This document shows, one piece after another, positions 1 through 5,191 of a DNA stretch of 6,040 bases (positions are counted from its first letter, which is position 1; every line of letters begins with the position of its first letter). Source of the stretch: an uncultured Bacteroidota bacterium. Its GTDB lineage: Bacteria; Bacteroidota; Bacteroidia; Chitinophagales; Chitinophagaceae. Both the position numbers and the translations under genes were made by a program. The notes beneath the pieces were generated by a model. It was not told the DNA's origin. It worked only from the letters and a program-made list of their open reading frames with translations, and ran no database searches. Where the stretch lies: assembly GCA_903912405.1 (NCBI GenBank), contig CAIWHF010000126.1, forward strand, positions 1 through 6,040, read 5' to 3'.

Positions 1-308
1 GTTTTATCATTTAAACTTTGCTGTTGTTGCTTAATCTTATTTTCAGACTCGGCAATTTTTTGTACGCGTTGGTTAGCTTCTTTTTCTTGTTCTGTTTTTA
101 ATTGCAAGAAATGCTCTTTAGCTTCCAATAATTTTTTTTCTTTTAGCGTTTCCGCTATTGTTTTAGCATTTTCGATAGTTTTAGCAGCTTGCTCTTCAGC
201 ATCTTTTACCAGCTGTTGTGTATTTTTAGCAAATAATTGTTTCCCCAAAAATATGCCTATCAAAATAGCTGCCACTGCAACAATGGCAACAATAATAGTA
301 GTATCCAT
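1..308 (-). CDS. rny: Ribonuclease Y, N-terminal part (cut by left edge)
   Basis: RNase Y is a membrane-anchored endoribonuclease that starts decay of many mRNAs. Only the first 102 codons are inside the window; the KH and HD catalytic domains would lie beyond the left edge. Visible: one N-terminal transmembrane helix (about residues 4-22, ending in LGKQLF), then an uninterrupted charged, Ala/Glu/Lys/Gln-rich coiled coil from about residue 30 to the edge. The stretch EAKEHFLQLKTEQEKE and the later ENKIKQQQQSL match the pattern I know from Bacteroidota RNase Y, where a helix-anchored coiled coil precedes the KH domain. The ATG at 306-308 is the natural start because the membrane helix begins immediately after it; an A/G-rich AAAAAGAAGAA lies just upstream. 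It is divergent from the NlpC/P60 gene. An ATP synthase b subunit or another coiled-coil membrane protein is a less likely alternative, and the missing catalytic part prevents certainty. Confidence 0.85.
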   Translation of the reverse strand, partial: MDTTIIVAIVAVAAILIGIFLGKQLFAKNTQQLVKDAEEQAAKTIENAKTIAETLKEKKLLEAKEHFLQLKTEQEKEANQRVQKIAESENKIKQQQQSLNDK

Positions 309-518
309 GTATTCTTCTTTTTATATATTTAAAATATTACAATAAGTACCTAATGTTAAGTGCTTATTATATTCATAATCAAGATGCAAGATACTAAAAG
401 ATTTTGTTTAATGGAAGTAAAATAGCAACCCAATTGAACAATCCTTATGAAATAACTAATTACCAATGAATTATTTAGCCTTGCTATTGAACTAATCATG
501 ATTTAATAGTATTTTCGC
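309..518. other. Divergent intergenic region between rny and the NlpC/P60 gene
   Basis: This 210-bp AT-rich stretch has no convincing ORF on either strand and no tRNA-like structure. It must contain the promoters of two divergent genes, but I find no perfect TAnnTTTG element on either strand. The nearest candidate for the plus-strand gene is TAGCCTTG at 476-483, with one mismatch to the fixed positions and no good -33 TTG at the right distance. Three copies of the heptamer ATTGAAC (433-439 and 486-492 direct, 521-527 inverted) and a perfect 10-bp palindrome AATCATGATT (494-503) sit here. Confidence 0.6.
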
Positions 519-528
519 TTGTTCAATT
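432..528. repeat. Inverted repeat AATTGAACAA / TTGTTCAATT flanking the peptidase promoter region
   Basis: AATTGAACAA at 432-441 is the exact reverse complement of TTGTTCAATT at 519-528, 77 bp apart. A third, direct copy of the core ATTGAAC lies at 486-492. The right arm overlaps the proposed TTG start codon of the peptidase gene. Such spaced copies could be operator half-sites for a DNA-binding protein, but in AT-rich DNA a 10-bp match may be chance. The sequence identity is seen directly; any regulatory role is inference. Confidence 0.3.
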
Positions 529-1328
529 TATTTTCTAAAGTGCTAGTACTTTCTTACGCTTATTGTAATGTGCCTGTTATGCCGCTCCGTTCCGAGCCGT
601 CGCATAGGGCTGAGCAAACCAGTCAAGTACTTTTTGGCGAGAATGTAGAAATTCTTGAATTAGCCCCAAACGAATGGGCTAAAATCAAAATTGCCTTTGA
701 TGAATATATTGGGTACTGCAAAATTTCTCAATTGCAAACCATTGCCTTAAAAGAATACAATAAAGAAAGCAAATACATAGCAAGCAGCAACAATGATGTA
801 GTCCATTTTGACGAAGGGCAAATGTGGCTACCTATGGGTGCGGAATTGAGAGGTATGAACGGTGTTAGCCTTCCGTATATGGGAAAAATTGGGAAATATA
901 AAGGTCGTAAAGAACTGTTTCACCAATTACAGCCTACTTGTGAAAACATACTAAAAGTAGCGCAATTATATTTACATGCTCCCTACCAATGGGGCGGCAA
1001 AACCATAGCTGGTATAGATTGTTCTGGTTTTTCTCAACTCGTTTTTAAACTTAATGGCATTCGCATACAACGCGATGCTTATCAGCAAGCTCAACAAGGC
1101 ACTACCGTTGATTTTTTACAAAATGCCAAAGCAGGGGATTTAGCCTTCTTTGATAATGCAGATGAAAAAATAACCCATGTGGGCATACTCTTAAATGCCA
1201 ACACCATCATGCATGCAACCGAAACAAGTGGTAAAGTGGTAATAGATCGTATAGATAACGAAGGCATTATTAGTGTAAGCCTTAAAAAACGCACCCATCA
1301 ATTACGCTTTGTGAAAAGGTATTTTTAA
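519..1328 (+). CDS. SH3b-NlpC/P60 family cysteine peptidase (YkfC-like)
   Basis: Predicted papain-like peptidase that cuts gamma-D-Glu-containing bonds of peptidoglycan stem peptides. Residues about 13-75 form a bacterial SH3 domain (PLRSEPSHRAEQTSQVLFGE, the typical opening of this Bacteroidota family). Residues about 140-265 form NlpC/P60: the YQWGG motif at 156-160, catalytic Cys168 in DCSGF, His220 in THVGI and His232 in MHAT as probable third member of the triad. There is no signal peptide or lipobox, so the protein probably stays in the cytoplasm, as YkfC-type enzymes that recycle imported murein peptides do. The start is uncertain: an in-frame stop at 507-509 bounds it, and the only candidates before the SH3 domain are TTG at 519 and GTG at 540; the first ATG (579) would remove conserved SH3 residues. 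No Shine-Dalgarno sequence is visible. It is convergent with the next gene, 12 bp away. The family is certain; substrate and location are inferred. Confidence 0.93.
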   Translation: MFNLFSKVLVLSYAYCNVPVMPLRSEPSHRAEQTSQVLFGENVEILELAPNEWAKIKIAFDEYIGYCKISQLQTIALKEYNKESKYIASSNNDVVHFDEGQMWLPMGAELRGMNGVSLPYMGKIGKYKGRKELFHQLQPTCENILKVAQLYLHAPYQWGGKTIAGIDCSGFSQLVFKLNGIRIQRDAYQQAQQGTTVDFLQNAKAGDLAFFDNADEKITHVGILLNANTIMHATETSGKVVIDRIDNEGIISVSLKKRTHQLRFVKRYF

Positions 1329-1340
1329 GGTATTGAAGTT

Positions 1341-2417
1341 CTAATAACTCACACCTTTGTAAAAAACTCTATTGACATTAGCTGCAAACTGATATACCAA
1401 AACGTCATAATTCAATTTATAACTTTCCACATTATTAGCTACTTCATAAACGGTGCCTTCTGTAACCAATTTTAGATTCCCCATTTGATTAACATAAGCC
1501 AAAGAATGATAATGCGCTTGAAGTGTAAGCGGATATTGGTTTTCCAATGGAATAAAATTGCCTTTATAAAAAACCTTAAAGTAATTGGCATTATCCTTGA
1601 ACGCCACCATATGATCGGCAACTGTATAGTTTGGATTAAAATAGCCCACATTTAAAATCTTTCCATCATAGAAAATTTTAAAATAGCCATCACTTGTTTC
1701 AAATGCCACCAAATCATCGCCCACGCTATACGATGTAGCAGGATAACTATCTAATTGATACGTAGTGCCTTTATAAAACACTTTAAATTGTTTATTAATG
1801 TCGGTATAGGCCACAATGTCCCTCCCCACGGCAAAGTCTTGCACTAGATAATCTTCTTGCTCAATAATCTGTCCATGATAAAACAATCGAAACTGATTGG
1901 CATAGTTTAAATACGCTACCATATTGTCCGATACTTTAACCGCTTCAATGGCTGTACCAGCTAAAAAATTCTCAATGGGATAAACCGTTCCGTTATAATA
2001 AGCCTTGTATTCATTACGAACACCATCTAAGAAAAGCAAAACACTATCGCCTAAAAAATATTCAGTACAAAGGCCTGTAAGATTTTTTATTTTACCATTA
2101 TCAAATACATTGAGCGATTTAGAATTTAAGTAACTAACTAAATAATCACTAGCCCTAAATTCGTTGCCAAATACAAAAGGGATGGTTTGAAAAGCGTTAT
2201 TGTAATATATTTTAAAATTGCGGGAATTATCTAAATACGGCATGGCAACACGACCCACTTTATAATCGATCGGAATTAGGTTATCTACTTTTTTCAAGAG
2301 GCCATTATCCCAAAGCATCATTTGATTCTGGAAATTTTGAAAAATAGCTATAGGTTGCGCTTGCATGGAAGCGAAAGAGACAAGAAGCAAACAACTAAAG
2401 AATAACTTTTTTAGCAT
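1341..2417 (-). CDS. Secreted tandem-repeat protein of unknown function
   Basis: I do not recognise a named family. The 358-residue product begins with a clear Sec signal peptide (MLKKLFF, hydrophobic core, likely cut after MQA at about residue 20); no Cys follows the cut, so it is not a lipoprotein. The rest is about ten degenerate units of about 35 residues. The best copies are at 160-189, 195-224, 230-259 and 264-293, with the consensus [YF]xVxDxxVA[YF]xDxxxxFK[VI]FY[KD]G followed by a third hydrophobic stretch. Each unit looks like two or three beta strands, so a beta-propeller or other closed beta-repeat fold in the periplasm or on the cell surface is plausible. The first unit lacks its N-terminal strand and the last stops right after FYKG, as if the ends complete each other. 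There is no transmembrane segment and no evident type IX secretion C-terminal domain. It lies downstream of infC, beyond a terminator, and has no functional link to it that I can see. Confidence 0.85.
   Translation of the reverse strand: MLKKLFFSCLLLVSFASMQAQPIAIFQNFQNQMMLWDNGLLKKVDNLIPIDYKVGRVAMPYLDNSRNFKIYYNNAFQTIPFVFGNEFRASDYLVSYLNSKSLNVFDNGKIKNLTGLCTEYFLGDSVLLFLDGVRNEYKAYYNGTVYPIENFLAGTAIEAVKVSDNMVAYLNYANQFRLFYHGQIIEQEDYLVQDFAVGRDIVAYTDINKQFKVFYKGTTYQLDSYPATSYSVGDDLVAFETSDGYFKIFYDGKILNVGYFNPNYTVADHMVAFKDNANYFKVFYKGNFIPLENQYPLTLQAHYHSLAYVNQMGNLKLVTEGTVYEVANNVESYKLNYDVLVYQFAANVNRVFYKGVSY
1344..2354 (-). repeat. About ten protein repeats of about 35 residues in the secreted protein
   Basis: Units begin at about residues 22 (partial), 52, 87, 120, 160, 195, 230, 264, 301 and 333 (partial), giving spacings of 32-40 residues, mostly 33-35. 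The anchor is an aromatic-rich FKVFYKG-type strand preceded by VAY/VAF and often D or N. Central copies are the most alike; outer copies (for example residues 87-115, with LNVFDNG) are more diverged. This suggests old internal duplication with later drift, not recent slippage: the DNA copies share only short blocks, such as plus-strand CCTTTATAAAA at 1561 and again around 1769. Confidence 0.8.
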
Positions 2418-2431
2418 ACGGCAAGTTAGGT

Positions 2432-2470
2432 AAAAAAAATAAAGCCAGTAGTAGGCTACTGGCTTTATTT
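2432..2470 (-). terminator. Intrinsic terminator after infC
   Basis: A perfect 15-bp inverted repeat pairs 2437-2451 with 2456-2470 around a 4-base loop (2452-2455). The core arm is AAAGCCAGTAG, with CTACTGGCTTT opposite. Read on the minus strand, the core stem is followed by one A and then eight T residues (2439-2432), the layout of a Rho-independent terminator. On the plus strand the stem is followed by ATAAGAATT, with no T-run, so it acts mainly on minus-strand transcripts. It starts 12 bp after the infC stop codon and should end the thrS-infC transcript. Confidence 0.9.
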
Positions 2471-2482
2471 ATAAGAATTATT

Positions 2483-3037
2483 TTATTTTTTCTTTTTAGG
2501 TGTGAAAATAGCAATCATTCTTCTACCTTCCATTTTAGGCATAGATTCTAAAGAGCCAATTTCTGCTAATCGTTCAGCAAATTTCAATAATAATAATTCA
2601 CCTCGCTCTTGGAACATGATAGCACGACCTTTAAACTGCACATAGCATTTTACTTTGTCGCCATCTAACAAGAACTTTTCAGCATGTTTAGATTTGAAAT
2701 CAAAATCATGCTCATCGGTATTCGGTGTAAAGCGAATTTCTTTTACTTCCGATTGTTTTGATTTTGCTTTTTGTTCTTTATCTTTTTTCTTTTTCTCGTA
2801 CAAGAATTTTTTGTACTCAATCACTCTACAAACCGGAGGCACAGCATTAGGAGATACTTCTACTAAATCTACACCCAACTCTACTGCAAAGGCTAAAGCT
2901 TGTTGCAAAGAATAAACAGCTGGCTCAATGCCTTCGCCAATAAGACGCACTTCTGTTGCGGTAATTTCGTTGTTTAAACGATGTTCATTTTGAGGTTTTC
3001 CTCGGTATTGAAACTTTTGATTAGGTTTTCTTTGCAT
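2483..3037 (-). CDS. infC: Translation initiation factor IF-3
   Basis: IF-3 binds the 30S subunit, prevents premature joining of 50S and checks start-codon and initiator tRNA pairing. The 184-residue product carries the whole family architecture: the N domain (about 17-80) with NEITATEVRLIGE and the signature VDLVEVSPNAVPPVCR at 56-71; a Lys-rich helical linker (about 80-98, EKKKKDKEQK); and the C domain (about 97-180) with KEIRFTPNTDEHDFDFK and the final EGRRMIAIFTPKKKK. Length is normal for the family. The start is a canonical ATG, supported by a stop codon three codons upstream in the same frame, so the rare AUU/AUC start that underlies autoregulation in E. coli is absent. No Shine-Dalgarno is seen. 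It lies 54 bp after thrS with no terminator between, so cotranscription is likely, but a TATTTTTG box in the spacer may give it its own promoter. rpmI and rplT, its usual followers, are absent. Confidence 0.98.
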   Translation of the reverse strand: MQRKPNQKFQYRGKPQNEHRLNNEITATEVRLIGEGIEPAVYSLQQALAFAVELGVDLVEVSPNAVPPVCRVIEYKKFLYEKKKKDKEQKAKSKQSEVKEIRFTPNTDEHDFDFKSKHAEKFLLDGDKVKCYVQFKGRAIMFQERGELLLLKFAERLAEIGSLESMPKMEGRRMIAIFTPKKKK

Positions 3038-3060
3038 TAATGATTTTTAATGTGATACTA

Positions 3061-3068
3061 CAAAAATA
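3061..3068 (-). promoter_or_regulatory. Candidate -7 element of an infC promoter
   Basis: Read on the minus strand this is TATTTTTG, a perfect match to the Bacteroidota -7 consensus TAnnTTTG, lying in the 54-bp thrS-infC spacer. Transcription would start about 18-20 bases before the infC ATG. I see no good TTTG at the expected -33 distance; the upstream DNA is simply AT-rich. The same octamer precedes the histidine kinase gene. It probably adds an infC-specific transcript to the operon one. Confidence 0.45.
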
Positions 3069-3091
3069 GTTTAAAATATTAATAAAGCGTA

Positions 3092-5044
3092 TTAAACAAT
3101 AGAACTTCTTTTGCCTAGCATTTGCTCTTTAATGAGCACGCTAAGCTCGTCTATAAAGTGTTGTAAAGTAAAGCTACCCTTGTCGCCTTCGCCATGTTTG
3201 CGCACCGATACTACTTTTTCTTCTTGTTCTTTCTCCCCTACAATAAGCATATACGGCACTTTCATAAGCTCTGTGTCGCGTATTTTCTTTCCTATTTTTT
3301 CGCTTCTATCATCTACTTCAGCTCTTATATCTACGAGTTTTAAAGCATGTGCAATGTCATGCGCATAAGAACTAAACTTATCACTAATAGGTAAAATTTT
3401 CACTTGTAAAGGAGTAAGCCATAAAGGGAAATTACCCGCACAATGCTCTAATAATACTGCTAAGAATCGCTCCATAGAACCAAATGGTGCTCTATGAATC
3501 ATTACCGGACGCTTTCTAGAATTATCGCTATCTACATATTCCAATTCGAAACGCTCAGGTAAATTATAATCTACTTGAATTGTTCCCAACTGCCAGCTTC
3601 TTCCCAGGGCATCTTTCACCATAAAATCGAGCTTAGGGCCATAGAATGCCGCTTCTCCATATTCTATTACGGTGTTCAATCCTTTTTCAGCTGCTGCTTC
3701 AATAATTGCTTGTTCTGCTATTTCCCAATTCGATTCTGACCCGATATATTTACTTCTATCTTCTTGATCGCGTAAAGAAATTTGCGCTGTGAATTCAGGA
3801 AAATCCAACGAGTTTAGAACAAATAATACGAGATCAATTACTTTTTTAAATTCATCTTTTACCTGATCGGGACGACAAAATAAATGCGCATCGTCTTGCG
3901 TAAAGCCTCTTACACGGGTCAATCCATGCAATTCGCCCGATTGCTCATAGCGATATACGGTTCCAAACTCAGCTAAACGCAATGGTAAATCTTTATAAGA
4001 TCGAGGTGCTGTTTTATAAATTTCGCAATGGTGCGGGCAATTCATAGGCTTTAGCATAAACTCTTCGCCCTCTTGTGGAGTTGTTATTGGGCGGAATGAA
4101 TCTTTGCCATATTTCTCCCAGTGACCAGAAGTCACATATAATTGTTTGCTACCAATATGCGGTGTCACAACCGGCAAGTAACCACTTTCTAATTGCGCTT
4201 TCTGTAAGAATTGCTGCAAACGCTCTCTTAGCATTGCTCCTTTTGGCAACCACAAAGGCAATCCACTTCCTACTTTTTCAGAGAAGGCAAACAACTCTAA
4301 TTCTTTACCTAATTTTCTATGATCTCTTTTTTTAGCTTCTTCTAATAAAACTAAATATTCATCCAATTCTTTTTGCTGAGGGAAGGTAATACCATAAATG
4401 CGGGTAAGCATTTTGTTTTTTTCATTACCTCTCCAATATGCCCCAGCAATATTGGTTAGCTTAATAGCTTTGATAAAACCCGTGTGAGGAATATGTGGTC
4501 CTCTACACAAATCGGTAAATCCTCCTTGCGAATAAAAGGTGATATTACCATCCTCTAGACCATCTATTAATTCTAACTTGTAGGCATCTTGCTTATCTGT
4601 AAAATAAGTTATAGCATCTGATTTAGAAACATCTTTGCGCACATACGAAGCGTTGTTTTTAGCCAACTCTTTCATTTTTGCTTCGATTTTTTTCAAATCT
4701 TCTTCTGTTATACTGCGGTCGCCCAAATCGATATCGTAGTAAAATCCAGCTTCAATAGAAGGACCTATACCCAACTTTACACCAGGGAAAAGTGCTTCTA
4801 ACGCTTCTGCCATAAGATGTGCAGAAGAGTGCCAAAACGTAGACTTGCCCGCCTTGTCATCCCATGTTATTAATTTCAATGTTGCATCTGAAGGAATTGC
4901 TCTAGATAGATCCCAAACCTCTCCGTTAACTTCAGCAGCTAAAACTTTGCGCGCTAAACCTTCGCTAATAGATTTTGCAATGTCTAACGCAGATGAGCCA
5001 GATTCATACGAGCGAACGGCGCCATCAGGAAATGTAATGTTCAT
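3092..5044 (-). CDS. thrS: Threonyl-tRNA synthetase
   Basis: Class II aminoacyl-tRNA synthetase that charges tRNA-Thr and hydrolyses mischarged Ser-tRNA-Thr. With the chosen ATG the protein has 650 residues, about the family norm. Order: TGS domain (about 1-62); editing domain with HSSAH (His72, His76) and CRGPH (Cys180, His184); catalytic core with zinc ligands Cys336 (NCPHH), His387 (DDAHLF) and His517 (MIHRAPFGS, class II motif 3), and motif 2 around Arg365 (YRYEQSGE); C-terminal anticodon-binding domain from about 542. All editing and catalytic residues are present. An ATG at 5122 would add 26 residues, but homologues begin with the MNITFPDG-like sequence found at the inner ATG (5042-5044), and a weak -7 match at 5066-5073 would place transcription start inside the extension. 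It is first in the thrS-infC unit and divergent from the kinase gene. No T-box-like leader is visible. Confidence 0.98.
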   Translation of the reverse strand: MNITFPDGAVRSYESGSSALDIAKSISEGLARKVLAAEVNGEVWDLSRAIPSDATLKLITWDDKAGKSTFWHSSAHLMAEALEALFPGVKLGIGPSIEAGFYYDIDLGDRSITEEDLKKIEAKMKELAKNNASYVRKDVSKSDAITYFTDKQDAYKLELIDGLEDGNITFYSQGGFTDLCRGPHIPHTGFIKAIKLTNIAGAYWRGNEKNKMLTRIYGITFPQQKELDEYLVLLEEAKKRDHRKLGKELELFAFSEKVGSGLPLWLPKGAMLRERLQQFLQKAQLESGYLPVVTPHIGSKQLYVTSGHWEKYGKDSFRPITTPQEGEEFMLKPMNCPHHCEIYKTAPRSYKDLPLRLAEFGTVYRYEQSGELHGLTRVRGFTQDDAHLFCRPDQVKDEFKKVIDLVLFVLNSLDFPEFTAQISLRDQEDRSKYIGSESNWEIAEQAIIEAAAEKGLNTVIEYGEAAFYGPKLDFMVKDALGRSWQLGTIQVDYNLPERFELEYVDSDNSRKRPVMIHRAPFGSMERFLAVLLEHCAGNFPLWLTPLQVKILPISDKFSSYAHDIAHALKLVDIRAEVDDRSEKIGKKIRDTELMKVPYMLIVGEKEQEEKVVSVRKHGEGDKGSFTLQHFIDELSVLIKEQMLGKRSSIV

Positions 5045-5065
5045 TTTATGTATTTTTAATGACTG

Positions 5066-5073
5066 TAAAGATA
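5066..5073 (-). promoter_or_regulatory. Weak candidate -7 element for thrS
   Basis: On the minus strand this reads TATCTTTA, matching five of the six fixed positions of TAnnTTTG (the last G is A). It would start transcription about 15 bases before the chosen thrS ATG and after the alternative ATG at 5122. No clear -33 element is seen, so this is only suggestive. Confidence 0.25.
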
Positions 5074-5177
5074 CAATTTCTTTAGCATTTATTAAATGAC
5101 CATTCGGCAATAAGTAAAACATAGGTTAAAATAAGTCGGAAATAAATAGAAACGGTCCAGCTAATTGAAATTGCCCT

Positions 5178-5185
5178 TATTTTTG
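5178..5185 (+). promoter_or_regulatory. Candidate -7 element of the sensor kinase gene
   Basis: TATTTTTG is a perfect match to the Bacteroidota -7 consensus TAnnTTTG. It ends only 6 bases before the kinase ATG (spacer TAAAAC), so transcription from it would begin at or next to the A of the ATG, implying a leaderless message. A TTG occurs at 5165-5167, too close to be a normal -33 element. Confidence 0.45.
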
Positions 5186-5191
5186 TAAAAC

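Larger units (their letters stand above)
5045..5191. other. Divergent promoter region between thrS and the sensor kinase
   Basis: This 147-bp AT-rich spacer separates two divergently transcribed genes. On the plus strand it ends in TATTTTTG directly before the kinase start. On the minus strand it holds the weaker TATCTTTA before thrS. Part of it can be read as a 26-residue upstream extension of thrS, which I judge not to be translated. Confidence 0.55.

Noticed and set aside
461..477. TAATT / AATTA inverted repeat in the left intergenic region
   Set aside because: A 5-bp A/T-only stem is expected by chance in DNA this AT-rich.
476..483. TAGCCTTG as the -7 promoter element of the NlpC/P60 gene
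   Set aside because: It has one mismatch at a fixed position and no -33 TTG at a suitable distance, so it is mentioned but not listed as a feature.
1091..1294. 67-residue minus-strand ORF opposite the NlpC/P60 domain
   Set aside because: It overlaps the catalytic core of a well-supported peptidase gene on the other strand and has no independent support.
1311..1360. Hairpin AAAGGT (1315-1320) / ACCTTT (1353-1358) as a shared terminator of the convergent genes
   Set aside because: A 6-bp stem with a loop over 30 bases and no following T-run is too weak; it also lies within coding sequence.
2655..2915. 86-residue plus-strand ORF opposite infC
   Set aside because: Low-complexity Phe/Ser-rich translation produced by the antisense of the Lys-rich IF3 linker; not a gene.
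5045..5122. 26-residue N-terminal extension of threonyl-tRNA synthetase from an ATG at 5122
   Set aside because: The family starts at the MNITFPDG-like sequence, the extension resembles nothing in ThrRS, and a weak -7 box at 5066-5073 would place the transcript start inside it.
5045..5191. T-box or other riboswitch leader for thrS
   Set aside because: The spacer is too short and has no hairpin series, T-box motif or terminator-like stem on the minus strand.
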